From NCBI RefSeq assembly GCF_050947875.1, contig NC_134576.1:51708255-51772254 (forward strand): DNA of 64,000 bases, read 5' to 3'. A program made the position numbers and the translations under genes. How positions within the stretch are numbered: position 1 is the stretch's first letter; the number at the start of each line of letters is the position of its first letter. Source of the DNA: Dermacentor variabilis. Lineage: Eukaryota; Arthropoda; Arachnida; Ixodida; Ixodidae. Below, piece by piece: positions 1-11,039 of this stretch. A model generated the notes under the pieces. It saw only the letters and a list, made by a program, of their open reading frames with translations, made no database searches and was not told the DNA's origin.

Positions 1-660
1 ATTTGTTCTTGATTGCCACACGCAGCCGATCCGGCGTTTCATAATATTGGAAACGATTGATTGTCTCTCCGGCTTTAGAAAATTCTATCAGCAATAGCCC
101 TTGACGATCGAAAAAGTATAGTAAACAACACCTTTCCGGCGGAAATGACGGCCTTTGCTTTCTTTGGGGGCGTTGAATTCAAATGTTTCCACTGTAAGCT
201 TTGCCGTCGGGTTTCAGGCTCGTAGAAGTGGCACCATGGTTCGTCCCCGATCCCAATTGCAGACAAGAAGTCGTCACCCTTATTGTGATACCGGATCAAA
301 TGAGTCAAGGCAGCGCAGATCCTTCTTCTGGCGGTGGTTCAAAACCTTCGGCATCCACGGCGCACTCAAGAGCCGATGACCGAGATGTTCATGAATCATG
401 GCGTGAACCGAACCGCGACTGATGTTTACACGCTGTGCCAGTTCATCGCTGTTTATCCTCTGTTCTTGCCTCATCAGCTCATCAACTTTTGCACTTGTGT
501 TGGGGGTGATTGCACGATGGCTTTGGCCCGGTCACGTCCTTTTTCAATCGTTTGCTCCAATGCTTCACAGTGGCCAATGAAATGCAATGTTCAACGTACA
601 CGGCAGCCATACAACGAATAATTTCCTTTTGGGAAATTCAGCTGTCAAAACATTCACGGC
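1..660 (-). pseudogene. Mariner-family transposase relic (runs off the left edge)
   Basis: The minus strand carries pieces of a mariner (Tc1/mariner) transposase in several frames. At about 474-280 lies a helix-turn-helix DNA-binding segment (DELAQRVNISRGSVHAMIHEH). At 308-75 follows the start of the catalytic domain, with GDEPW where the family has GDETW (first catalytic Asp) and then YEPETRRQSLQWKH. Further matching fragments continue toward base 1, where the window ends, and weak similarity extends up to about 660. Stops and frameshifts separate the pieces, so no transposase can be made. The region of the second and third catalytic Asp is partly outside the window. The same protein family is found fused in vertebrate SETMAR, so automatic annotations may use that name. 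Family assignment is firm; element ends are not visible. Confidence 0.85.
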
Positions 661-1670
661 ACCCCGCTGCTCAACTTCTGAAGTTTCCATTACGTTACGC
701 AACCATGTTCAATCCAGTGTATGAGATCATTAAAGAACATTTGCCCTCACATCTGCGTGTCACTTTTGTAAATGAAAGATGCCTGTGTGCTACGCGCATG
801 CCTCGCAGATAATGAACCGAACCATTGCGCAGAGTGGGTAGGCTCACTTTCATTTAACTCGCCCCCGTTCATTAAAAATGCGAAGATACAATGGAATATA
901 CAAATGCTTGATAAAGGGCAAAAAAGTGTTACTGGAAAGAAAGTTCACGGCACGTATACACAAAACCTCGCAACAAGATATTTAAATATACGTGTAAGTC
1001 TCCAATAAATCTACGTATCTAAGAAAAAGTCACTGCATATAATGCGTCAAACCAGGCAAATAAACATGTAGTGCAATCACAGATTCACAGAATCCTAGAT
1101 GCCGCCCCCATTCCATCCACTCCATCCATGCTTTTCTCCTTTGCGCACGCAAGACTGAGCGACCATCGTAGGCTCACCCATTCAACCGCCCCCTACTCTT
1201 TCACTCGCACATACAGCATGCGAAGCGCGGTCACGACGTTATTGCCCTGAAACTTCATGCGAAACATGAGGGCGACGGCGACAGGAGGAATGCGCCTGGA
1301 GTCTTCGTATAAGTGCTATCACAATAATATAATAATATTATCCGCCAACCGAAGCGTACCGTGGCCTATTACTTTGCGCAAAAGAAGTGACAAACTGTCA
1401 CCATGCGACATTTCGCTGGGCCGCAACAATGTATCTTATTTTCTTCCTTTTGTGGGGCGGGGGCACCGAAATGAAAAAAAAAAACACAAAGGAGAGTATG
1501 TTGGCCACAATCCAATGCCTACTTTGCGTACCTAATGCGGCTACCGAATGAATATCGAAGAAAACGTGAGATGCTTGGTCCACCGAGAACCATACGCATA
1601 GTGCTCGGTATTTCACACCGGCGAGACAAGACTTTCCGGAGAGGTTGCGCTCAAGCGAACACGGTGTAAT
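661..1670. other. No gene seen; probable interspersed repeat near 1086-1330
   Basis: No frame here has a recognisable protein. The stretch 1086-1330 (a CC-rich start, then a segment running into AT-rich sequence with repeated ATA) has the look of an interspersed tick repeat, but no terminal repeat or duplication is visible to bound it. Confidence 0.3.
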
Positions 1671-1842
1671 CCGTCAAGTCTTTTGCTTAAAGAAGGGAAT
1701 TGCGCTAAAAAAAGACACGGACGAGTAAGGACATGGACGGGCCCGTCCATGTCCTTACTCGTCCGTGTCTTTTTTTAGCGCAATTCCCTTCTTTAAGTAT
1801 GTACGACCGACTCGCCCAACAACGTGCTCTCCGTCAAGTCTT
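1671..1842. repeat. Perfect 112-bp palindrome flanked by 12-bp direct repeats
   Basis: Bases 1686-1741 and 1742-1797 are exact reverse complements with no spacer, giving 56-bp arms centred on GGACGGGCCCGTCC. The segment sits between two copies of CCGTCAAGTCTT at 1671-1682 and 1831-1842, which look like a target-site duplication. The right arm continues into 33 further bases before the second direct repeat. A loosely similar pyrimidine-rich order of motifs is present near 17320-17480, so the arms may be an inverted dimer of a short interspersed repeat. Confidence 0.9.
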
Positions 1843-2317
1843 CACAGTGATGGCGGTGAGAGACCATTGTTTCTTTTTCTCGTCTGCTATCCAGAAGGCG
1901 TCCAAAACTCTGCCAGGTGAAAATTCACTCGGCCAGAGAAAACCACACGCGACCCGAAGTACGCCGCCCGGTGGTTTCGGGCAACACAAGAAAAACGCAT
2001 GCGCTCTGGCTGGCTCTGGCAGCCCGCGGGTAGGGTAGCGAGAACTAAAAAAAAAATTAAGAGGCTTAATGTGTCCCCACGAATAAAAGTGAAAGTAGAA
2101 AAAATAAATAAGAACGTAGTTACCCTGGCTGGGCTTTAGTGTCGTGACATGAATGCTTCGGCGTATATGTGAAAAAAAGATGTTGATATTTTTTATGCGA
2201 TATGACGGCACAAATGAACCACCACAACGCTTTGTCTCATCGTATCTCGCTGCGTGTTTTATCAATTTGTTTGATAGTGTGTTGATTTGGCTTGTCTTGT
2301 TGTATGTTCCGATCTAA
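1843..2317. other. No feature recognised
   Basis: A 143-codon open frame on the minus strand (2265-1834) has no recognisable motif and reads through poly-A/poly-T runs. I see no support for a gene. Confidence 0.3.
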
Positions 2318-2490
2318 GACTTTAGAAAAGTCAATGCACCTTTGGCGTCAAATGTTTATAACAACATTAAGCCCACAAAGTTCCAGAATTGAAAATCTAA
2401 AGCACGACTTTGGAAATATCAATGCACCTTTCACAGCAAATGTTCATTAGAACTTTATACCCATAAAGTGTCAGAATTGAAATCCAAGTG
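2318..2490. repeat. Two-copy degenerate tandem repeat, 88-bp unit
   Basis: The unit beginning GACTTT(A/G)GAAA, followed by TCAATGCACCTTT and ending AGAATTGAAA, occurs at 2318-2405 and again at 2406-2490 with scattered substitutions. It leads into a GC-rich segment (CGACTCCGCGGCCTCAGCGAG) that looks like part of the same interspersed repeat. Confidence 0.65.
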
Positions 2491-3094
2491 CTCCCGACTC
2501 CGCGGCCTCAGCGAGATGCCGCGACGAGCCCGCCCACCGCGCCTTTGGAACTTTGTGCTCGCAAGGAGGTCCGTGCGTTACGATATGTTACTTCGGTGCA
2601 TTGGCGTTGCCGCGAAATCCAGCCCGATGTCGCAATGTTCGCGCTAAGGTGTTTTTTTTTTTTTTTTGAGAGTGAAGAGGACATTCTAGACAAAATCGAG
2701 CATGATTTCCGGCGCCGGGGGTTGTTTTGGCCGGCGGCGCATGGACAGCACGAAAAAATTTGGAGGGGGGCTGAAGCCCCATAAGCCCCCCACCCCTCCC
2801 CTCTGGCTACGCCCCTGGTACTATTGAAACGTACCACTGTAGTAGTGCCTGTACCTACGGGTGAATAAATTGTCTTTCGTTCTGGCGCTTTTTCCAAGGT
2901 GCCGCGGCAGCTCACCTTTGCACAGAGTACCTGGACTCTGGCTCGCAATGCCACCCGGGGATCTAACGACGCAGTTTCTCCGCATACGCACTCACCGTCG
3001 CGTCGCATATTCCTGTGGCGCCTGGTAGCCTCCGAGGTGCTGCTTACACTGCGCCTCGGACATTACCACACCGTTACCACACTGCGTGGGGTAA
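2491..3094. other. Repeat-derived sequence without a gene
   Basis: Contains a run of T at about 2652-2666 and a G-rich/C-rich self-complementary stretch at about 2762-2810 (GGGGGG then GCCCC and CCCCCC). Open frames on both strands lack motifs. It leads into the gypsy relic that starts near 3095. Confidence 0.35.
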
Positions 3095-3690
3095 CGACGA
3101 TGCTTGACGCTTTGCTGCCTCATGAATGCAGCGATACAGAGGCTTACGCCGCCGATTTTACAGAGCACACCGAGGAAGACAACTGCAGACAGCTCGCACG
3201 TGTCCGAGTAACCAGCCAACAAGACCGTGACGTCCGTCGGTATAACCTCAATCAAATATCTGTCGTTTATGGACCCGGCGACAGAGTTTAGATATGGACA
3301 ACTATTATTCGCCGAGGTCTCCCTGAGAAAATTATAAGGCAGCACTTCGGAACGTGCAAGGTCTGCGCCGCCTCAGCGACGTCACCTACGAAGTTGTTCC
3401 TGACACCCAACCTTGCTCGAAGCGCCGCCAGCGTGTGCCCGAGACTGTCCACGTGGTGCACACGAAACCTTATCTCTACGAGTGACATGGGCAACCTGCA
3501 TTTACGCAATGACTATACTATTCCTCGCGCATCGGGACGATAGTCGCTCTGAAGAAAGACCAGTGCCGCGGCGCTACCTACATGGAACCACGATGGTGAC
3601 AACAGCGATCTGCTCGAGAGTGCGCGCGCAGGCTAAATAAAAGACTGCGTTCTCTATTCTCGGGTGTGCCAATAAAGTGTGACAGGACGA
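3095..3690 (+). pseudogene. Ty3/gypsy integrase C-terminus relic with possible LTR tail
   Basis: Plus-strand frames match the end of gypsy integrase as seen in the intact copy at 43481-45790 of this window. First is a segment with TMLDALLPHE, then RQLARVRVTSQQDRDVRRYN and GPGDRV, then a stop at about 3289. The match resumes in frame as RRGLPEKIIRQHFG and then shifts frame into a YEVVPD-like and a VHVVHTKP-like tail near 3390-3475. Beyond it, AATAAAAGACTG at about 3636 and a second AATAAA near 3670 could be the polyadenylation part of a 3' LTR, but no second LTR is visible. Only this C-terminal end survives; gag, protease, RT and the catalytic integrase core are missing. It cannot encode a working protein. 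Confidence 0.75.
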
Positions 3691-3754
3691 CTTTTCTCAG
3701 TTCAGGCTCCTGTTCTTTGTGAACCGCGACAAGATCGCCTAACATAACCTAGCC

Positions 3755-4130
3755 TAATTTTCTGAACTCTTCTATATTAATTCTAATACAGTCAACAAAT
3801 TCTTTATTTTGCTATCAGCTATTAAGCACCCGTCCAAAGTTCCCGTCCATAGCTTTCCCTAGCGGAAAGCTATGGAAAGCGGAAAGCTAATTTTCTGAAC
3901 TCTTCTATATTAATTCTAATACAGTCAATAAATTCTTTATTTTGCTATCAGCTATTAAGCACCCGTCCAAAGTTCCCGTCCATAGCTTTCCCTAGCGGAA
4001 AGCTATGGAAAGCGGAAAGCTAATTTTCTGAACTCTTCTATATTAATTCTAATACAGTCAATAAATTCTTTATTTTGCTATCAGCTATTAAGCACCCGTC
4101 CAAAGTTCCCGTCCATAGCTTTCCCTAGCG
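3755..4130. repeat. Tandem array, 133-bp unit, 2.8 copies
   Basis: Copies start at 3755, 3888 and 4021 (TAATTTTCTGAACTC), a constant 133-bp spacing, and are almost identical: the visible change is AACAAA versus AATAAA. The third copy stops at about 4130. Each complete unit holds a hairpin with 12-bp arms (CCATAGCTTTCC / GGAAAGCTATGG, 5-base loop) near its end; the third copy is cut inside this hairpin. Confidence 0.93.
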
Positions 4131-6639
4131 GCTTCGTTTCCTTACTCCTCGTATGCCGCTGATCCATAAATGTTCCTTACGTGTGTCTTTTGCACCCTGT
4201 GATTGCATTTGTTACCTTATTTTTCGAAAAAGATTTTCTCTTCCCCAAAGGTTCTTTATCTACCTTATACCGCGACGTACGCCTTTAACGTATCTGATTA
4301 CGACATACACAGTTACGTCTGTCGTGCTTTTAGTAGCTAAATACGGATATGCTGCGCCCATAGGACAAGTCAAAAATTGTAAAGATGTCTGATCAGTGTG
4401 TCTTGTGATAAAGAGAAATGAGAGTTCCGTCTGTGAGTCGGGATGAACCTTTTTACAGTAAGCTGATACGTGCGATAAGCTCGTCTGCGTCCGACGACTG
4501 GCGATCGTTCATGCTCACAGCACACAGTGTTGGGAGCTAGGTCCCGGGATTGGGAACACAGCAGCCACCCGTAGGAATTCTCAAACCCCGGTGAAACGTA
4601 CGAAGTGAACGACAACGCATCGGACCAAGTTGAGTTTCTTCAAACAAGTTTCCAAATTCAAACGAGGGTTTCCCTCTTGGAAAAGTCCCTCTTGTTAGTG
4701 TAAATGCACGACTTGTAAAGGAAGTGAACTACTTGTAATGGAAACGAGCTGTGCGCACAGTTTCAGAAAGCAAACTACCGGAGCTGTGTGCAGGTCGAAC
4801 GCTTCAAAGCTGGAATGAGCGCCGTTTGCTGCTGCTTCTAAATTTCTTACAAGCAAATAAGCCGATAACTCAACCCGTTGAATGAGAACAGCATCTTCTG
4901 CTTGCACCGCTAAAGTAAAGCATGCTATGAAAACGACATCTGGATCGGCATTTTCTCGGCGGGGCCGCTAGGTGGTGAGCGTTTGCCTGGAGCCGCGAAT
5001 AGTTTACAAACAAACGTTATCTAAAAACTCGTCTTTTCGGTTTTATGCCTTCATTTTAAAATCATTGCACTTTACGCTGTGACGTTGCCTTTCTAGCTAG
5101 TTTGAGGCACTGATATAATAGACTTGTCATTTGCAAATTTCCCGCTGAGCTTGAAGTAATTCTCTGCTGCTGATGTTACCAGAATCTCGAACAAGGTCAA
5201 GTTTCCTTCAATTCAACGTCCCTGCTGGCTCTCTGCGTTTAAGGGTTGAATATTGGCCCAATTGGTAACGTTGCACCTTGAAATGTGTTCGCAGTGAACA
5301 CAAACTTAGGGAAAGGGGACATGAATCTGGAGCTGTCACGCCGCCAACTACCCAATAGGTGGGTGTCTTTCTAAGCATCTGGAACTCCCGTAGCTGCCAT
5401 GCACCAAGTCGAGATCTCGTTTGTACCTTTTTCACCAGTAGGTACCCGGCGGTAGTAGTCGTCTGTCTCCCACGGCAGCGGCAGATGCTCGATTGTTCCG
5501 CCAAAGGTGTGGTATGAACAAGGGCGAACAGAGACAATCACAGGTCTTTATAGGACCGCCTTTCGAAATGAATGCTCGTATAAACAACTGGGAGCCAGGT
5601 CATGGTACCATGTGTGCCCTTTAGAAAAAATAAACGATGGATTTTCGACGGCACCAGAATTCGAGCCTATAGTTCACTCGACCTGTCCCCTGAGTATGTC
5701 TACGCTCTGGACACATCAAGTTTCTGCGTTTCTTTCGCTGTATTCCTGAATATGCAAAAAAAATGATATCAGAAATATAAAGTTTCCACGAAGTGCTGTG
5801 TAGTCTAAGCTCTCTTTTTTTTTTTTGAAGAACTGCTTATCACGTGTTGACCACTTTCGCTAATAACATGTTCACTGTAATAATTTGCTAGTGCCTTTTT
5901 TAACGAACCATTCAGGAGCACGCTTTCTTTCAGAATGAAGGTTATAAATAGAGAGAAGGTGCTTCAGAAAGGCTGGCGAACGTTTTAATACGAGGACCTA
6001 TTTCATCCTGACATGCCTCGTCAAAGACGGCATTGTCATCCTCGGCGGGTTAGTTTTAACAGGTTAGTACGATGACGTCACGTGCGATAGTTGTCAGTGG
6101 CGACCGCCTGTAAAGGAAGAGACTGAAAAGGAAATGAACGCTGTCGCTTGACGTCTCTAGGCTTGGTTTCTAAGACGAGAGGACAAGAGCGGGATAGCGG
6201 GAATACGGCAGAAAAAAGAGGGAAAAGAAGAAAAGAAAAACGAGGGCATGGGAAGGTGTAGGGGGAGCGAGAGGTTAGGAAGCCTTAATAGAACTGAACA
6301 GGAGCCGTAGGTGCCGTAGGCGGCATGCATTTGTGGTTTTAGGAGAGCCGATCAGCCGGTCAGCGCGCGAGTAACAAAAGGACATGAGTTGAAAGAATGA
6401 CTTGAGTAGCGTAGTAGCAGTGCGTCGGGTAATTTCCAAGGTGTTAAGATGGTGACATGGAGTATCGGGGCAATCGATAGGGTAGTTGGAAGGCTGCGTC
6501 TTGGTCTTTCAAGGGAGGTCAGCCTCAGTAGTATGGCGTAGGCGTCGTCACGGCAGTATAATGAAGAGGCACGACCTTGTTTGATGGAGGCGTGGAAGAA
6601 GTTATTCTGGCGTCTGGGACTTTAATATGTGTCAGTGAG
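4131..6639. other. No gene recognised
   Basis: About 2.5 kb with only short open frames without motifs. A short run of T lies near 5813-5826. The stretch 6180-6630 is purine-rich with repeated AGG/GAAA words and may be the 3' untranslated end of an old LINE adjoining the next feature, but this is a guess. Confidence 0.3.
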
Positions 6640-7184
6640 GGTCCCTAAAAAATTAATAAACAAAGAAAGAAAGAAGCAAGTAAACGGAAAAAAATTCGGC
6701 AGGGACACTTAATACTGCTAACGTGTGGAATGAAGGAAAGAGAAAAGCAGAAGGCCGGGAGGTTAGCCAGAATAACGTTCGGTTGGCTACCCAACAACGG
6801 GGGAATGGGAAAAGGGAAAACAAAGATGACAGGGAGAGAGAGGAGGGAAGAAAAGAAGGAAATTAGCGGTGAGTTCGCTGACGTGTGTGGTCTAATATTA
6901 ATTGCCCTAACATTCACAAACGTTCACGCAAGCTCGTCGTCCTCAAGAAGCACAAAAGTGCCTTCACCGCTTTGTGGACCGACAGGCGATGGAGGCGGTG
7001 TTCCAGCAGCACCTGCATGGAAAGCGACCGATCGTTCAGTTTTTGGAGAGCTTTAGCAAGTTCTTGTCTTTCTGGGGCATATCGTGGACAGTGGCACAGC
7101 AGGTGGTCGATGTTTTCTTCGGTGCCGCAGACCTCGCATGCTGCACTGTCGGTCGCTCGAATTAATGTAGAGTATGCTTTGTGA
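6640..7184 (-). pseudogene. LINE 3' tail, part 1 (zinc-finger C-terminus and 3' UTR)
   Basis: The minus-strand frame 7195-6914 encodes the cysteine/histidine motif found after RNase H in many arthropod LINEs: CEVCGTEENIDHLLCHCPRY, then APERQELAKAL. It is followed by a purine-rich stretch down to about 6640 that resembles the tail of the related LINE at 16.1-17.2 kb and is likely 3' UTR. The upstream part of the same reading frame lies at 10036-10180; the two halves were separated by the RTE-type insertion 7185-10035. Sequence upstream of the RNase H end is missing, so the copy is 5'-truncated and dead. Confidence 0.8.
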
Positions 7185-10009
7185 CAGGCCGCCATTGGAA
7201 TCTGAACCTGGCAACGTTTAACGTTAGAACGCTATCTAGTGAGGCGAGTCTAGCAGTGTTATTGGAGGAATTAGAGGGTAGTAAATGGGATATAATAGGG
7301 CTCAGTGAGGTTAGGAGGACAAAAGAAGCATATACAGTGCTAAAAAGCGGGCATGTACTGTGTTACAGGGGCTTAGCGGAGAGACGAGAACTAGGAGTCG
7401 GATTCCTGATTAATAAGGAAATAGCTGGGAACATACAGGAATTCTATAGCATTAACGAGAGGGTGGCAGGTCTTGTTGTGAAACTTAATAAGAGGTACAA
7501 ATTGAAGGTGGTACAAGTCTATGCCCCTACATGCAGTCATGAAGACCAGGAAGTCGAAAGCTTTTATGAAGACGTGGAATCGGCGATGGGTAAAGTCAAA
7601 ACAAAATACACTATACTGATGGGCGACTTCAATGCCAGGGTAGGCAAGAAGCAGGCTGGAGACAAGTCAGTGGGGGAATATGGCATAGGCTCTAGGAATA
7701 GCAGAGGAGAATTATTAGTAGAGTTTGCAGAACAGAATAATATGCGCATAATGAACACCTTTTTCCGCAAGCGGGTTAGTCGAAAGTGGACGTGGAGGAG
7801 CCCGAATGGTGAGACTAGAAATGAAATCGACTTCATACTCTGCGCGAACCCTGGCATCATACAAGATGTAGACGTACTAGGCAAGGTACGCTGCAGTGAC
7901 CATAGGATGGTAAGAACTCGAATTAGCCTAGACTTGAGGAGGGAACGGAAGAAACTGGTACACAAGAAGCCAATCAATGAGTTAGCGGTAAGAGGGAAAC
8001 TAGAGGAATTCCGGATCAAGCTACAGAACAGGTATTCGGCTTTAACTCAGGAAGAGGACCTTAGTGTTGAAGCAATGAACGACTATCTCATGGGAACCAT
8101 TAAGGAGTGCGCAATAGAAGTCGGTGGTAACTCCGTTAGACAGGAAACCAGTAAGCTATCGCAGGAGACGAAAGATCTGATCAAGAAACGCCAATGTATG
8201 AAAGCCTCTAACCCTACAGCTAGAATAGAACTGGCAGAACTTTCTAAGTTAATCAACAAGCGTAAGACAGCGGACATCAGGAACTATAATATGGATAGAA
8301 TTGAACAGGCTCTCAGGAACGGAGGAAGCCTAAAAACAGTGAAGAAGAAACTAGGAATAGGCAAGAATCAGATGTGTGCGTTAAGAGACAAAGCCGGCAA
8401 TATCGTTACTAATATGGATGAGATAGTTCAAGTGGCTGAGGAGTTCTATAGAGATTTATATAGTACCAGTGGCACCCACGACGATAGTGGAAGAGAGAAT
8501 AGCCTAGAGGAATTCGAAATCCCACAGGTAACGCCAGAAGAAGTAAAGAAAGCCTTAGGAGCTATGCAAAGGGGGAAGGCAGCTGGGGAGGATCAGGTAA
8601 CAGCAGATTTGTTGAATGATGGTGGTCAGATTGTTCTAGAGAAACTGGCCACCCTGTATACGCAATGCCTCATAACCTCGAGCGTACCGGAATCTTGGAA
8701 GAACGCTAACATAATCCTAATCCATAAGAAAGGGGACGCCAAAGACTTGAAAAATTATAGACCGATCAGCTTACTGTCCGTTGCCTACAAAGTATTTACT
8801 AAGGTAATCGCAAATAGAATCAGGAACACCTTAGACTTCTGTCAACCAAAGGACCAGGCAGGATTCCGTAAAGGCTACTCAACAATAGACCATATTCACA
8901 CTATCAATCAAGTGATAGAGAAATGTGCAGAATATAACCAACCGTTATATATAGCTTTCATTGATTACGAGAAAGCGTTTGATTCAGTCGAAACCTCAGC
9001 AGTCATGGAGGCATTACGGAATCAGGGTGTAGATGAGCCATATGTAAAGATACTGGAAGATATCTATAGCGGCTCCACAGCCACCGTAGTCCTCCACAAA
9101 GAAAGCAACAAAATCCCTATAAAGAAAGGCGTCAGACAGGGAGATACGATATCTCCAATGCTATTCACAGCATGTTTACAGGAGGTATTCAGAGGCCTGG
9201 AGTGGGAAGAATTGGGGATAAAAGTTGATGGAGAATACCTTAGCAACTTGCGATTCGCTGATGATATTGCCTTGCTTAGTAACTCAGGAGACCAATTGCA
9301 ATGCATGCTCACTGACCTGGAGAGGCAAAGCAGAAGGGTGGGTCTGAAAATTAATCTGCAGAAAACTAAAGTAATGTTTAACAGGCTCGGAAGAGAACAG
9401 CAGTTTACGATAGGTAGCGAAGCACTGGAAGGGGTAAGGGACTACATCTACTTAGGGCAGGTAGTGACCACGGATCCGGATCATGAGACTGAAATAACCA
9501 GAAGAATAAGAATGGGATGGGGTGCGTTTGGCAGGCATTCTCAAATCATGAACAGCAGGATGCCACTATCCCTCAAAAGGAAAGTGTATAACAGCTGTGT
9601 GTTACCAGTACTCACATATGGGGCAGAAACCTGGAGACTTACGAAAAGGGTTCTGCTGAAATTGAGGACGACGCAACGAGCTATGGAAAGAAGAATGATG
9701 GGTGTGACATTAAGGGATAAGAAAAGAGCAGATTGGGTGAGGCAACAAACGCGGGTAAACGACATCTTAGTTGAAATCAAGAAAAAAAAATGGGCATGGG
9801 CCGGACATGTAATGAGGAGGGAAGATAACCGATGGTCACTAAGGGTTACGGACTGGATTCCAAGGGAAGGGATGCGTAGCAGGGGGCGGCAGAAAGTTAG
9901 GTGGGCGGATGACATTAAGACGTTTGCAGGGACAACATGGCCACAATTAGTACATGACCGGGGTAGTTGGAGAAGTATGGGAGAGGCCTTTGCCCTGCAG
10001 TGGGCGTAA
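7185..10009 (+). CDS. RTE-type endonuclease-reverse transcriptase, open but without a start codon
   Basis: A 942-codon frame (counting from a GTG at 7181 that lies in the target duplication) is uninterrupted to TAA at 10007-10009. Residues about 9-245 are an apurinic-type endonuclease: NLATFNVRTL at the start, E43 in SEVRR, MGDFNARVG around 147-155, and the SDH catalytic pair at 239-241. Reverse transcriptase follows from about residue 440, with YRPISLLSVAYKV, AFIDYEKAFDSVE, GVRQGDTISPMLF and the catalytic FADD at 692-695. The C-terminus contains KRKVYNSCVLPVLTYGAETW and WAGHVMRR, usual in this clade. There is no in-frame ATG before about residue 136, so the native start was lost by 5' truncation. 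The enzyme would nick and copy its RNA into genomic DNA. Automatic pipelines often call such proteins craniofacial development protein 2-like. Confidence 0.9.
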
Positions 10010-10035
10010 CTAGGCTGATGATGATGATGATGATG
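7185..10035 (+). mobile_element. RTE-type LINE insertion with target-site duplication
   Basis: An intact-looking non-LTR retrotransposon lies inside an older LINE. The direct repeat ATGCTTTGTGA occurs at 7174-7184 and 10036-10046; because the element ends in a (GAT)n tail, the left few bases are ambiguous and at least CTTTGTGA is secure. The tail of GAT repeats (10014-10038) is typical of RTE elements, which end in short simple repeats rather than poly(A). There is no 5' UTR: the insertion begins a few codons before the endonuclease, so it is slightly 5'-truncated. The clean frame and matching duplication point to a recent event. Confidence 0.93.
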
Positions 10036-10180
10036 ATGCTTTGTGAAGGCAACTCCTGACCAAAGGCGACAGAGAAGCGTAGCGTCACGTCGAGGAAGTC
10101 CGAATGGGGGTCGCAGATGCAGTGAGGGGTTTCATCGATGCAGTCGTGTAAGTCTTAAGTTTGGCGAGACGTGTGGGAAT
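10036..10180 (-). pseudogene. LINE 3' tail, part 2 (separated half)
   Basis: On the minus strand the frame reads through DATLLCRLWSGVAFTK and ends at the duplicated target site. It matches RRRDAALLCRLCLGVAFTR of the LINE at 16.4-17.0 kb and would continue directly into the zinc-finger half at 7184-6914. This shows that one older LINE was cut by the RTE element. The limit near 10180 is approximate. Confidence 0.75.
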
Positions 10181-10536
10181 GCGAAAACGCTATGGCGTTT
10201 GTAGACTTCGGAACGTCATGAACGCGCTCATTTTATAAGCTCATGGCGTGGCGCCATCTCCTCTCCATTGGTTGCACCGTCACGTGCCCGATGACGCACG
10301 CACTTCACCGCTCCTTTATGTCAGCCAGATGGCTGTGACGTGACGTGTGCAATGACGTACGCACTAGGCGCAACTTTAGTAAACCATAACCGTGGAGCCA
10401 CCTTGGCGTCGGGAACGCGTGCTCGTCTCCCACCCAAGCCGAAATGTACGAAATTTTCTTTTCGAAGCCATTAATTTACTGCGTCTACAGCAACCTCCTG
10501 AGGAATTTGGCGCCAGTCCGAACATTTTTTGAACTG
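10181..10536. other. No gene; possible interspersed repeat
   Basis: Contains several ACGTCA/TGACGT words (10220-10360) and a GCGCCATCTC stretch. No open frame with motifs and no bounding duplication seen. Confidence 0.3.
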
Positions 10537-10804
10537 CACTCTAAGAAACGCTTACACCCTTTGGAGTGCCCCTTCTGCCACACAACAATAATCGTCATCT
10601 GCCTTGATGCGTTTCCTTTCTTGAAAACGCCGCGCCCGCTACTTTCCTGTTGGGAATGCTATCATGCTGATGACGCGCATGCCGTTCGTTACTGGAAAGT
10701 ACCGGGCTCTCAGCGTTAAAGAAAGGAAACGCATCAAGGCAGATGACGATTATTGTTGTGTGGCAGAAGGGGCACTCCAAAGGGTGTAAACTTTTCTTAG
10801 AGTG
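10537..10804. mobile_element. MITE with about 85-bp terminal inverted repeats, copy 1
   Basis: The left end CACTCTAAG..., containing CACCCTTTGGAGTGCCCCTT, TCTGCCACACAACAATAATC and GATGCGTTTCCTTTCTT, is mirrored at the right end, which finishes in CTTAGAGTG. The arms are about 85 bp with few mismatches around a core of about 100 bp. A second copy lies at 27711-27978. There is no coding capacity, so it depends on a transposase made elsewhere, most likely of Tc1/mariner type given the TA flanks of copy 2. Here the flanks are TG rather than TA. Confidence 0.88.
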
Positions 10805-11039
10805 TGTTTTTACTGTTCGCACTGTCGGCCATTTTTCGTATCGTCTTTCGGTCACGCCGACGCCGACAGATTTCTCGCGTAACGGGCATAGAATGCCTTC
10901 GCATTAAAATATGGAACAAATAAGAAGTGACAGAAGCAAAGCGGGAGGGGGCGGGTGTACGTTGCAAAAGGGCTCGTATGGATGATATATGCGCAAAAGC
11001 GCGGGATATTAAATTGAGTGGTAGGGAAGAGCTATAAAT

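Noticed and set aside
1834..2265. 143-codon minus-strand open frame
   Set aside because: No motif, composition follows poly-A/T runs, and no supporting context.
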